Assembly: GCA_944739405.2 (NCBI GenBank)
Contig: OX123190.2
Coordinates: forward strand, 59,601,805 to 59,665,804
DNA: 64,000 bases
Source: Euclidia mi
Taxonomy: Eukaryota > Arthropoda > Insecta > Lepidoptera > Erebidae
Direction: 5' to 3'
Shown here: positions 30,616 to 41,529 of the stretch, in pieces
How positions within the stretch are numbered: the stretch's first letter is position 1
Layout of the letters: each line of letters starts with the position of its first letter
The notes under the pieces: model-generated
What the model was told of the DNA's origin: nothing
Databases searched by the model: none
Seen by the model: only the letters and a program-made list of their open reading frames with translations
Position numbers and translations under genes: made by a program

Positions 30616-31853
30616 TGGCCTGGTCCTTTGATGGCTCGTCATCGTGGGTTGCATACAAGGTTCAGTTTGAGGCCGTAATGCGAGCAAATGGGTGGGACAA
30701 AGAACAGGCCTTCACCGCCCTAACCTTGGGCCTTCGTGATCAGGCCTTGACGGTGTTAGAGGCACTTGGGCAAGACGTGACCTACGAAAAGCTTCTGGAA
30801 GCGTTGGAGGCGAGGTACGGAGACGCGCACCTCGAACATGTGTATCGTGCTCAGCTGAAGTACAGGATACAACGCACCGGAGAAACTCTGCAGCAGTGGG
30901 CTCTAGAGGTGGAAAGGCTGGTCAGGAAGGCATACCAGTCGTCGCCTGCGCTCATTGAGGGGAACCTCGTACAAGCGTTTACGGATGGGATCCGGGACCT
31001 GGAAGTTAGAGCAGCGGTAAGACTTGGGCACTTCAAGTCCCTGAAGGCAGCCTTGGCCTACGCTCTGGAGGTGGAAGCAGCGCGTCACGAGGATCGACCT
31101 CACCGTATCAGGGAAGTTGTTTCTTCACCACGGTGCTACAACTGCGGGGAAAGAGGCCATATCCGCTTGAGCTGCCCAAAGCGTAAGCGGCACGTTGGTA
31201 CCCTGTCTCCACCAAAGGGGTCATCTGACGTACCGGTCTGGCGGCAAGAGCAACGTAGCGCAGATGCTCCGACAGGTAGGGCTTACCCCGACCAACGCAA
31301 ACACTGTGCAAGACAGGAAGCGAAGCCGGCAGCGCTAGTGAGAATGTTGAAGACGGATCTGATCGACGGATGGAATGAAGCTTTGCAGAGTGCTCAGCAA
31401 GACGACAAGGACATACAGCCGATTCTCGAATGGAAGAAATCAGACGCTCCTAGGCCCAAATGGAGTGATATCGCAGCAATGAGCCCTATCACCAAGAGTA
31501 ATTGGGCACAGTGGGCAAGCTTGGTTGTCCAGGATGGAGTTCTGTGCCGCAAATGGGAAAATGCTCGAGGTAACCAAAGCCATCTGCAAATGGTAGTGCC
31601 CAAGTCTAAGGTGCCGGAAGTACTGCAGCTCTATCACAATGGTGCTTCGGGAGGTCACATGGGAGTTAAGAAGACGCTTACTAAGATCCGAGAGCGGTTT
31701 TATTGGCTCCACTGTCGGGCTGACGTCGAGGATTGGTGCCGCAAATGCACAAGTTGTGCGGCTGTGAAGGGGCCACACACTCGTAGCAGAGGTGCATTAA
31801 AGGTGTACAATGTAGGAGCTCCAGGGGAATCTGGACAACAGATGTCTGAGTAA
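30616..31853 (+). CDS. Gypsy C copy 1 gag C-terminus fused to integrase zinc domain
   Basis: Within the 455-aa ORF (from 30486) the first 45 codons are out of gag frame. From S-F-D-G-S-S-S-W follows the capsid region, then CYNCGERGHIRLSC (knuckle). Directly after Q-R-S-A-D-A-P-T the sequence passes to the linker before integrase (D-I-Q-P-I-L-E-W) and the H2C2 domain (Y-H-N-G-A-S-G-G-H-M-G-V ... C-R-K-C-T-S-C). Protease, RT and RNase H are missing. The fusion is open across the junction, so a gag-integrase-zinc protein could be made. It ends after N-V-G-A-P, where the catalytic core has been deleted. Probably an accident of deletion. Confidence 0.8.
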
Positions 31854-31879
31854 ACAACAAAGGCTCCGATGAGGGATCA

Positions 31880-32086
31880 TTGGTGTGGCTTCATAACCCA
31901 GTACGAAGCAAAGGCAAATCGCCTAAGTTACAAGCCAGATGGGATGGGCCATATCGCATAATTACCAGGATGAACGACGTCACCTATCGAATCCAGAAGG
32001 GGTCGCGAGGTCCACCGAAGATAGTTCATGTGGACCGGTTGGCTCGTTACCATGGGTCAAACGATGTTCGAGACGAACACGTTTAA
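31880..32086 (+). pseudogene. Gypsy C copy 1 integrase C-terminal domain
   Basis: W-L-H-N-P-V-R-S-K-G-K-S-P-K-L-Q-A-R-W-D-G-P-Y-R-I is the conserved GPY/F module of gypsy integrases, which binds DNA or chromatin. It has lost the preceding DDE core. The 3' purine tract and LTR follow at once. Copy 2 lacks this part. Confidence 0.8.
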
Positions 32087-32097
32087 GAGGGGGGCAG

Positions 32098-32253
32098 TGT
32101 TACGCCATCTATCGGTGAGGGTACTAGAAGAGATTGAATGTATCGGTGGTTTAAAGGTAATTCATCTACTCTGTACTAGATGGCGTTGGACTATGTCGAC
32201 TGTTCCCGATTTACTAGAATGTTTCGTCTGTAGCGGCCTAGCGGGAATGTTCG
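32098..32253 (+). repeat. Truncated 3' LTR of gypsy C copy 1
   Basis: First 156 bp of the LTR, differing from the 5' LTR by a 5-6-base gap near the start and a few substitutions. It ends at GGGAATGTTCG, where the opposite-strand integrase of copy 2 begins. Confidence 0.9.
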
Positions 32254-33211
32254 TTGTTGCTGGTGTTACTCTTGTAGTTTCGTGGACCGCACTACGATAT
32301 AACAGAAGAAATGGTTGGATGTGCTTGTCCCAATCTCTTTGTTTGCTCTCCACGACCTTCGCCAGGTACCTTTCCAGTGATTGGTTAAATCGTTCAACCA
32401 TGCTATCTGATTGCGGGTGATAAGCCGTGGTCCTGGTTTTATGTGCACCCATCACGCGACAAGTCTCCTTGAACACCTCAGATTCGAAGTTCCGGCCTTG
32501 ATCGCTGTGGATTTCCAAGGGCACCCCGAACCGACAGAAGACTTCATGCACCAGCTTATCGGCCACTGTGGTAGCTTCTTGATTTGGGATTGCAAACCCT
32601 TCAGGCCACTTTGTGAAGTTATCCATCACAACCAGGAAGTATTTGTTTCCGTCCTGGCTCTCAGGAAACGGCTCCCATGGGGCTCCCACATTGTACACGT
32701 TTAACGCACCTCTGCTACGGGTATGTGGCCCCTTCACAGCCGCACAACTTGTGCATTTGCGGCACCAATCCTCTACGTCATCCCGACAGTGGAGCCAATA
32801 AAACCGCTCCCGGATCTTAGTGAGGGTCTTTTTAACTCCCATGTGACCTCCCGAAGCACCATTGTGATAGAGCTGCAAGATTTCCGGCACCTTAGTTTTG
32901 GGCACTACCATTTGCAAATGGCACTGGTTACCGCGAGCGTTTTCCCATTTGCGGCACAGAACTCCATCCTGGACAACCAAGCTTTCCCACTGTGCCCAAT
33001 AACTCTTGGTGATGGGGCTCATCACTGCGATATCACTCCGTTTGGGCCTAGGAGCGTCTGATTTCTTCCATTCAAGAATCGGCTGTATATCCTTGTTGTC
33101 TTGCTGAGCAAAGCTTCTTTCCATTCGTCGGTCAGGTCTGTCTTCAACATCCTTACTAATACTGCCTGCTTTGCTTCCTGTCGTGTACAGTGTTTGCACT
33201 GCTCGGAACAC
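32254..33211 (-). pseudogene. Gypsy C copy 2 integrase
   Basis: H2C2 domain (H-M-G-V-K-K-T ... C-R-K-C-T-S-C), then the core: V-M-D-N-F-T-K-W-P-E with the first Asp, H-S-D-Q-G-R-N-F with the second, and a region M-V-E-R-F-N-Q-S-L-E with the Glu. All three catalytic residues are visible. Similarity ends after E-T-T-R-V-T-P-A-T, and the remaining codons of the open frame come from the antisense of the copy 1 LTR. The first 40 codons are out of frame relative to the upstream polyprotein. Confidence 0.88.
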
Positions 33212-33615
33212 GGCCTACGCGATAGGGCATCTGCGTTACCATGGGACTTGCCGCTGCGATGTTGTATTACAAAATCATACTCCTGCAGTAGTTCAATCCA
33301 TCTGGCTACTTACCCTTCTGGGTTCTTAAATTGAAGTAGCCATTTCAGCGCAGCGTGGTCGGTTCGCAGGTGGAATTTACGCCCCAACAAATATTTAATG
33401 AAATGCTGTAATGTCTTTACTACAGCCAAAAGTTCCCGCCGGGTGATGCAGTAGTTTCTTTCAGGTTTGGATAAGCCCTTACTGAAGTATGCTATAACAA
33501 CTTCTTGATCACCCTTCCTCTGTGACAGCACGCCGCCAATTCCGGTGTTACTGGCATCTGTGTCAACTATGAATTCATGCTCATTGTCAGGGTAGCCTAG
33601 GATAGGTGCAGTGCA
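33212..33615 (-). pseudogene. Gypsy C copy 2 RNase H
   Basis: Contains D-T-D-A-S-N-T-G-I-G-G-V-L-S, then R-R-E-L-L-A-V-V and R-T-D-H-A-A-L-K-W-L, the RNase H catalytic signatures. A TAA at about 33310 interrupts E-G-stop-V-A-R-W where a Gln codon is expected; downstream H-R-S-G-K-S-H-G-N-A-D-A-L-S-R-R is still readable. It would degrade the RNA strand during reverse transcription. Confidence 0.85.
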
Positions 33616-33647
33616 GTTTGGATACATATTCGCAGTTCAGACGGAGT

Positions 33648-33654
33648 AGACGTG
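33648..33654 (+). promoter_or_regulatory. Candidate downstream promoter element AGACGTG of LINE C
   Basis: AGACGTG lies 27-33 bases after the element's first base. Internal promoters of Drosophila Jockey-group LINEs use the same motif at about +28 to +34. Initiation at the 5' boundary would place it correctly. Confidence 0.55.
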
Positions 33655-33781
33655 TCTAACTTGCAATATTTTTATCTACATGTATAAATAATTAAATTTA
33701 TCAAATACGTGACCTAGTACAGTTGTAACTTTATGTGAAGTGTGCAAAAAAACTATGAATCACAAGTGAGCGACATCAAAT

Positions 33782-35020
33782 ATGGCTAACATTGAAAATA
33801 GCCCTTTTAACCGAAGCACAAAGACGTGTCGCAGTCCTCCAAGCACTCCTCAGCCACAAGAACATGCCGCCGAGGAAAAGCTACAGGTCCTCACCTCTAC
33901 CGACATCAATTTTTGGATGTCTACCATAGAAGTAGCCCTAAATGATGTGTGCCAGATTGCCGCTGACGGTAAGCTGAACACAGAGCAAAAATTAAATATC
34001 AATGCTCTGGCGCGAAAGGTTGGTAAGGGTGTTTCCCAGATGGCTGTGCATTATCAGTCATTTAAAGAAAAGGCTATCATGATTAAAACATCACTAGACG
34101 CAAGAAAAGAGAGAGAAGACCTAGCCGTACGTCTTGATGACTTTAAAAAGTCTATTACGGAGACTATACAAGAAACTTTCTCAAAACCTGCAGCCCAAAA
34201 TATTTGCTTTGCCGATATTGTTAAGACCAATAAATTGAGTCACCTGCGACCTTCTAATCTAAGTTCGATCGCAATATATCCTAACGACAAGGAAAAATCT
34301 AGCGACGACACCGAAACACTCGTCCAAAAGATAATATGTCCAGAGCAAATGAAACTGCACGTGAGGGGATTGCGGAAGACCAGGAACGGAGGTATTATTA
34401 TCAGCACCGAGTCAAAGGATGACATTGAAAAACTTCGGCGTTCAACACAATTGAGTAGTTCGGGATTGAAGGTAGAAGACCCCCACAAAAGAAGACCTAG
34501 GATGACAGTTGTTGGTGTACCTACGGCCCTTCGTGACCAAGATGTCTATGACTGCATTTACGAACAGAACCTGACCGATAAGATACCTAATTTGTCACGT
34601 GAGTCCTTCTTGTCTAGCATTAAGTTGAGCCACAAATCAGGTAAAAAAGATGCATCAACATGTAACTTTATTATAGAAGTACCTGCCAACATTAGGAAAG
34701 TCCTCATTAACCAGGCTAGAGTCTTTATCAACTGGACGTCCTGCCCCGTTCGCGACTTTACCCTTGTGACCAGGTGCTTCAAATGCCAACAATACGGACA
34801 TGCGGCGAAGACTTGCCGCGAGACCAATCAGACGTGTGGACATTGCGGTGAACTACACGAAACAAAGGATTGCAACAAGAAAGACGAGACGCCGAAATGT
34901 GCAACATACTTGCGTTTTAAAAAACCAAGTAACCACAAAACTGGTGACCTCGAATGCCCAGCGAAGAAAATTGCAGAATCGAGGTATATCAATTCCATAG
35001 ATTATAATGAGGGCGCCTAA
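33782..35020 (+). CDS. LINE C ORF1, gag-like RNA-binding protein
   Basis: 412 aa, uninterrupted. The N-terminal 60-160 is helical; the middle (D-D-I-E-K-L-R-R) resembles the RRM-like part of Jockey-group gags. Zinc knuckles follow: C-F-K-C-Q-Q-Y-G-H-A-A-K-T-C near 333, C-G-H-C-G-E-L-H-E-T-K-D-C near 352, and a third whose second Cys is changed (C-A-T-Y) near 371. It would coat the LINE RNA. The start ATG is 166 bases into the element and the ORF2 ATG follows the stop after 78 bases. Confidence 0.85.
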   Translation: MANIENSPFNRSTKTCRSPPSTPQPQEHAAEEKLQVLTSTDINFWMSTIEVALNDVCQIAADGKLNTEQKLNINALARKVGKGVSQMAVHYQSFKEKAIMIKTSLDARKEREDLAVRLDDFKKSITETIQETFSKPAAQNICFADIVKTNKLSHLRPSNLSSIAIYPNDKEKSSDDTETLVQKIICPEQMKLHVRGLRKTRNGGIIISTESKDDIEKLRRSTQLSSSGLKVEDPHKRRPRMTVVGVPTALRDQDVYDCIYEQNLTDKIPNLSRESFLSSIKLSHKSGKKDASTCNFIIEVPANIRKVLINQARVFINWTSCPVRDFTLVTRCFKCQQYGHAAKTCRETNQTCGHCGELHETKDCNKKDETPKCATYLRFKKPSNHKTGDLECPAKKIAESRYINSIDYNEGA

Positions 35021-35098
35021 GAGCGTCGCCTATTATCATATTAGTCTTGAGCTAGCTTGTAAGCGTCTATAAGTTTCTTTTTAGTTTCGTTATAATAT

Positions 35099-38000
35099 AT
35101 GGCTAATCACTTAATTAAAGATCTAGATGATAGTTTAATTTACATGTCTAAAATAAGCGATACTGAAAATTGTAGAAATTATCTTTCCGATTTCAACAAC
35201 CCACTATCCATACTAAGTCAAAACATCCGCAGTATATATAAAAACATAGATAGTCTAGGCGTTTTCTTACAAAGGCTTGATACCGAGTGTGATATAATTG
35301 TCCTCACGGAAAGCTGGCTTTCAAACAGAAATAAGAACATACCGACATTACCAGGGTACAATAGTTTCTACACAAAGTTATCTTTAAACCAGAACGATGG
35401 ATGGCATAGTGGTATACACAAAAATAGCTTTACACCTTACTGTCGAAGAGCCAACTATCCAAGAAGGTAATTGTCTTATTATTAAAATCGGTTCGGAGAT
35501 AGCAATAATAGCTATTTATAGATCTCCTGCCTTTAGAAATTTAGAAGTATTTAATAACTCATTAGATAACATTTTACAGGGTCTTTCTTCCTTTCCTAAC
35601 ATTATTATAATTGGCGACCTAAATATTAATATTAATTCTGAAAATAATGATGCTGGAACCCAAGATTATCTGAACCTTTGTGCATATCATGGAATTTTGC
35701 CTTCTCACACATTTCCAACACATCAAAGTGGGTCATGCTTAGATCACGTCATGCTCAAAACTAAGCTTCCGTGTTTAACACTTGTTACTAACTCAACAAT
35801 AACAGACCATTGCGCGATTTTGTTTACGCTTGAATTAATGCATTCTAAGCATCGTTCGCGTCCGCAGCAAAGGTCAAAACTTAATATGACTAACCTAGAA
35901 CGTGATTTATGCAATATTGACTTTGGCCCAGTTTACAATTCTGCTGATGCTACCACTTCTATGTCTTATGTTATTAACCACTCAAACGATCAAGTCTGAC
36001 AGCTGCCACCGCTTCGTACGTCCGCGCGCGCGCGAGCTTACGTAGCGGTCGAGCGCCCAATGCCGTCACCAATTTACAGCCTATTTTCTACCAAACTACA
36101 ACTGTTATGTTAAATTAAAAAATACCAGTATAGAGCTGACATTATAAGGAATCAAAATATGTGAAAACTAAATTGTAACTCTTATCGTAAACAGTACAAA
36201 CAAAAAGTTGAACTTTACAATAGTGGTAAAATTTTAGTAAAATATTTATTGATGTCAAGTTTTTACGAAATATTTCGTAATATACCTCTATACTATTTAC
36301 TTATTAATAAACTAGATGAAATAAGCTTTTTTTTGATACCAATATATCATTACTTAGAACAAACAGTATAATATAATAAATCAAAACACACTACCCATTC
36401 CCGTATGAATTTGATATCGCCTCTGATGACAAAATCAAAAATCCTGAGAATTAAATAATAAAAATGTGTAATCCTAACATTTTTTGCCATATTTCTTTCA
36501 TTTAAGTTTACACAGATATTGATAATTACCTATTTTTCCAATTACAAGAAGTATTTTACTACAATATATAACATATTATCATAAAAAAGCTTAACGAAAA
36601 ACCGGCGCACAGCAAAGTTTTTACTTGTCGATTGTAACTAATTTAAACACATCCTATCTGACTGCAGATGCTTAGAATTTTTTGATATTCTGAAAGAATG
36701 GACCTTCAGGAGTATTTCAATATATAACACCTAATACAATCGAATAATAAATACATTTTTACTTACATTTTAAAGTCGACACTCACAAACACTTCAAACA
36801 ATTGAACGCACTTGACAAAAAGTTTGTAAACTATTTTTTTTTAAATCTTGCTGTGGCTTGACGTTGCTGTTTTACCGACCAACATACGCGTTATTTAATA
36901 AAGAACCATCTAGCGAAACACTTGTGAACCTCTTAAACATTGTCACAGATAAAAAAAGGTTTAAATGGGGTGAGTCGTCTAGGCTGCTGAAGTCGCCCTA
37001 ACGCTTAACGCCAAAAATTTTTGGGCGACCATAGTCGCCCGGACGTTCGAGTGGTTAACAACTTACAAACAGCTATTTTTAAAAACACCAATGTAATTAA
37101 TTTGAGTAACAAAAATTAAAATTTAAACCTTGGATAACTCCTGGCCTTATTAAGTGCATTCAGCACCGTGATAGACTACATAAAAGAGCTAAGCAAAATC
37201 CAAATAATTTAACCTTACAAACAGTCTATAAGCGTTATAGAAACTTCTGCAATAGAATCCTAAGAATAACAAAAATCGAGTATGACAAATCTCAAATATC
37301 AGAAGCCGGCAATAACACTAAGCGATTGTGGAAGTACGTTAAGTCTGTAACATATACGTCGAACCAAAATAAGTGCGATACAAGTTTATTATATACAGAT
37401 CGTACCCCGCTTTCATCCGCTGATAACGTCAATAGCTTTTTTGCTAACATTGGTTTAAAATTGGCTGAACAAATTCAAAGAACATGTAACAATCATCCAA
37501 AAAATGCTATTTCAACCGTTCCGACATATAATAGTACTGGCAAGTCTTTTGTTTTACTAGAACCGGATGAATGTGAAGTAGAACGAATTAAAATGAACAG
37601 CAGCAGGGTGGGACGGTATTAGCACTGCAATACTGAAAACCTTTAGGCACATACTGATACCTCCATTAACTCACATTTTCCGAATTTGCCTGTCAGAAGG
37701 AATCTTCCCCAAATGCCTCAAAAAGGCAGTAGTAATTCCCATACACAAATCAGGGCAAAAGGATCTGGTAACTAAATACAGGCCAATCTCACTACTACCT
37801 TCGATATCTAAAGTACTCGAGAAAATTATAAATAATACATTAGTTTCATATCTTGAAAATAACTCCCTCTTCTCCCACAAGCAATTCGGCTTCAGATCAA
37901 AGTTATCTGCAGCAGATGCAGTACACACCTTGACTAATTATATTTCCGAGGAACTTGGGCAAAGTCAAAATGTGATTGGCGTCTTTCTAGATCTGGCAAA

Positions 38001-39126
38001 AGCATTTGACACTGTATCAATCCCACTGCTTCTTAAGAAATTGGAGGCCTTAGGTATAAGAGGCACACAGTTAAAACTGTTTAAAGACTACTTACGGGAT
38101 AGGTATCAATGTGTCAAAATAGACAACGTAATCAGTTCCGAATTATTATTACCCCAATTCGGCATTCCTCAGGGAAGTGTGCTCGGTGGAACACTCTTTT
38201 TAGTGTACATAAATGATCTCTGTAACCTAAACCTACATCATGGCACTATTGTTACATATGCTGACGACACTGCGCTTATTTTCTCAGCAAACACCATTAC
38301 GGAAGCTCAGAAGTATGCACAACAAGGGTTTAACGTAGTAAATAACTGGCTTAAACATAATCTACTAACCTTAAATACTGATAAGACTAAATTCATTCAA
38401 TTTTGTATGCGTAACCCCCAAGCACATAACAATTCTTTTCACTTATATGCACATAACTGTTATCTTAAGTCAAACCACATTTGCACCTGTCCGGAAATTA
38501 ATAGCACTACTAATATTAAGTATTTAGGGGTTATATTGGACGAAACCCTTTCCTATAAACAACATATCGCCGCTTTAACATCTAGGCTACGAAAATTATT
38601 ATTTGTATTTAAAAAACTTCGCTTTATTTTAGATCATAACCTCATTATACAGATGTACAAGGCATTGTGTCAGTCCATAATCCAATACTGCATAACCTCT
38701 TGGGGAGGTATAGGAAAATCTTTAATGCTCTCTATAGAGCGAGCGCAAAGAGCCCTGCTTAAAGTGGCCACCCGCCGACCTTACCGATTCTCTACAAGCC
38801 TTCTATATGAATCATGCAAAGTGCTAACGGTTCGTCAACTGTTTATATTGTACACTGTACTAAAACAGCATACTGCGCTTACGTACAACGCCGACCTTAC
38901 TAACACCAAGAGACGGAAAGATATTGTCTGTACTTTAAGCTCTGAATCAAGGTTTGTCTTTACTAATAGATTCTTTTCATTTCTGGGTCCCTATCTTTAT
39001 AACAAAATAAACAAAGAAACATCTATTTATGACCTAAGTTATGTAAGATCGAAACAACGCGTCTATCAGTATTTACAAACATTGAAATATGATCAGACCG
39101 AAGAACTGCTGACTGTGGTCAAATAA
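35099..39126 (+). pseudogene. LINE C ORF2, endonuclease and reverse transcriptase
   Basis: Endonuclease: S-Q-N-I-R-S, L-T-E-S-W-L, then after a frameshift near 35400 I-A-I-Y-R-S-P, I-G-D-L-N-I-N and S-C-L-D-H-V ... T-D-H-C. The piggyBac-like element sits after S-Y-V-I and the frame resumes directly behind it. A frameshift near 37110 and a stop at 37620 precede RT. RT from about 37690: R-P-I-S-L-L-P, F-L-D-L-A-K-A-F-D, G-I-P-Q-G-S-V-L and intact T-Y-A-D-D-T (near 38260), to the end at 39126. The RT half alone is open for 398 codons. Confidence 0.88.
35974..37058. mobile_element. piggyBac-like non-autonomous element at TTAA
   Basis: TTAA occurs at both ends (35974-35977, 37055-37058). Inside, the termini are inverted copies, CCACTCAAACG on the left and the complement of CCACTCGAACG on the right. 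Near the right end GGGCGAC and GTCGCCC form a hairpin. The 1,077-bp interior is AT-rich without transposase. The ORF2 frame of the host LINE is continuous when element plus one TTAA are removed. Confidence 0.85.
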
Positions 39127-39765
39127 TTATACATTTCATATTAGTTTTAAAATAATTCTAAGTAGGCATATTTTTATTTAGAAACATTACGTTTAATATG
39201 TTGATGATAAATATTGTAATTACTTCATAATTCAGATCAAAATCACTTACTGTAAGTGCCTTTAATGCCTGTGGCACAGGTTTACCCTAGTACAGGCACC
39301 TCATTATTCTACCTAAATTACCTTTTAAGAACTTTATGTTTATTTTTGTGATGTATGAAAATTAATAAATTTTATTATTATATGTTTCTCCATCACGCGT
39401 ACTTTTCTAACATATGGTGTTAAAAAAGTACACGGCCCTTTGGCAGGCGTACACGGAGACATAGGTCCAACGCGCAGAGGCCTCTTGAGAGTTTTAATCT
39501 AAGATGTGATGAGACACCTACTGAGGAGCCTCCATAACTGCACTATGAAGTACAGCCACGGATTAGCCGCAGCAGGTGTAGGACTATTGCTATTTGTATG
39601 GAAAATAATTACTCTGGGTTATTGTGATGGGTGTTCAATGGATAAGTGATATGGAAACTATGGATGAAAATCGGCGTCTGCCCTAAGTACTCTTATAGTA
39701 CGTCGAAAAGGGGCAGACGGTGACTCGCCAACTCATTATTATTATAACTTATTATTATTATTATT
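39127..39765 (+). other. LINE C 3' region
   Basis: Follows the ORF2 stop; ends in a (TTA) repeat at about 39736-39765 that abuts the duplication. 39410-39720 is less AT-rich and could be a separate short repeat caught at the LINE end. No gene recognised. Confidence 0.5.
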
Positions 39766-41509
39766 AGTGCACAGATGTTCCTTGAGCTTCTGGAATGCAA
39801 CGTCACAGCTCTCATTCCAACAGAACTGTACTCTGTCTTCGGTGAGCTTATGAAGAGGTCGAGCAATGTCAGCAAAGTTCTTCACAAACCGTCGGTAGTA
39901 GGAGCATAATCCGAGGAATGCTCTGACCTGCGTTTTATTCTCTGGAACTGGCCATTCCTTCACGGCAATGATCTTATCCGGGTCAGTTTGAATACCGTTC
40001 TCCGAGACCACATGTCCTAGAAAGTTCACGTCTGAATAACGCGCATTTCTTCGGACTCAGCTTCAAATTAGCTCCTCGTATTTTTGACAGCACTTGCTCC
40101 AAGTTTTGAAGGTGATCCTGGAAGGTGCGCCCCACGATGATGATGTCATCCAAGTAGACCAGGCAGGCGTCTCCAATCAGTCCCATAAGCACTCGCTCCA
40201 TCAGTCTCTTAAAAGTAGCCGGAGCGTTGCACAATACAAAGGGCATGACGTTAAATTGCCATAATCCTTTCCCTGTGGCGAATGCCGTCTTCTCCTTGTC
40301 TCGAGGATCTATTTCTACCTGCCAGTAGCCATTTTTTAGGTCTAAGGTAGAAAATCACTTCATCCCCGTCAGCGTTTCCAGTGTGTCATCGATCCTTGGC
40401 AGTGGGTAGCTGTCCTTCTTCGTGATGTAATTTAATCGGCGGTGGTCTACACAGAAGCGCATGCTGCCATCCTTCTTCTTAACTAACACCTTCGGAGAGC
40501 ACTACGGGCTGGACGAAGGCTTGATTACGCCTTCTTTTACCATACCGTCGATCATAGTTTCCACTTCACGTTCCCGTGCCACTGGCACACGTCTTGGTCG
40601 CTGGCGAATCGGTGCTTCACTTCCCGTGTTTATTTTGTGCTGGACTAGTGCCGTCTTCCCCATGTCGGCATCACTGGTCGAGAAAATAACGGCGAACCGG
40701 TTTAACATCTTCTTAGCCTTAGTTTTCTCTTCTTCTGACAGGGTACTTTGGCAGTCCTCCAAAAGTGAAGACACGTCGAATCGTGCACCCTGAACCTTGG
40801 CGCTGGTAGGTTGCTCTTGACATCTACGCATCCAAGCCACTCCTTCATAGGTAACCAATTCCGTCCCTTTCTTGAGCGACACTTCCTTGTCACTTGCATT
40901 CAGTGCGCGTACTGATGAATCTTTGGTACCCCTTACCAACGTTCGTGCAATCTTCCACGAGGCCTCTTTCTCTAGGCCTTCGATTAGTACGCAGCGGTTC
41001 CCTCGATCAGAATTCCCTGGTAAACAAACTGGTACAACCGTTTCCGACCGCGGTTGAAGAATGACATTCTTCAGGAAGTACACTTTTCCTGAAGTTGCAC
41101 CTTCTATGAAGACTTCTTCCGAGCCACACTTCAAGACTCCCTGGTTAACATCGATCTCGCAGCGATACTTCCGCATGAAGTCTAGGCCTAAGATGCAGTC
41201 GTCCACTATATCGGCCACGATGACTTGGTGACGGTAAACTTTGTTGCCTAGCTTCAGATCCACCTCCATTTCACCTCGGACGGTTATGTGCTGACCGGTA
41301 GGTGTTCTCAGATTCACACATTCATTGTTCCTGAAGCAGCCCCGAAGAACCCGTCTTGCCAGATGGAAACCGACGACTGTCCGAGAAGAACCCGTGTCCA
41401 ATGTCAGCTTGCATGGTGTTCTGTTAATTTCGCCTTCGATGATCAGGCTGTTCCCGTCACATGATTGCGAGATCGAGATACTTGGGGTTCTTCCATTACC
41501 AGCCAGCAC
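39766..41509 (-). pseudogene. Gypsy C copy 2 protease and reverse transcriptase
   Basis: Protease: L-T-L-D-T-G-S-S-R-T-V-V-G, then I-L-G-L-D-F-M. RT: R-Q-R-P-R-R-V-P, F-C-V-D-Y-R-R-L-N, L-V-Y-L-D-D-I-I-I-V-G with both Asp present, then the thumb and R-A-F-L-G-L-C-S-Y-Y-R-R. TAG at 40502 and TGA near 40355 each sit where Trp is expected (S-S-P-stop-C-S-P-K and M-K-stop-F-S-T), and a frameshift lies near 40020. The frame begins upstream of the first ATG, in -1 relation to gag. Confidence 0.88.
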
Positions 41510-41529
41510 CCGCCCCGCAGTCCTGGCTT

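Larger units (their letters stand above)
29389..32253 (+). mobile_element. Ty3/gypsy family C, copy 1: internally deleted, 3' LTR truncated
   Basis: A 446-bp LTR, primer site, gag, a deletion that removes protease, RT and RNase H, the integrase zinc domain, a second deletion over the integrase core, the integrase C-terminal domain, a purine tract (AAGAGGGGGGCAG) and the first 156 bp of the 3' LTR. It abuts copy 2 in opposite orientation at 32253/32254. Stops and frameshifts make it non-autonomous, but both LTR starts and the primer site are present. Confidence 0.9.
33616..39765 (+). mobile_element. Jockey-type LINE C with two ORFs, inserted in gypsy C copy 2
   Basis: Flanked by AGTGCA at 33610-33615 and 39766-39771, it begins inside a gypsy pol codon run that resumes on the other side. 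It has a 5' UTR, a gag-like ORF1, an endonuclease-RT ORF2 and a 3' region ending in TTATTATTATTA. The 5' end is complete to within a few bases. ORF2 is broken by a frameshift, a piggyBac-like insertion and further stops. Confidence 0.85.
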
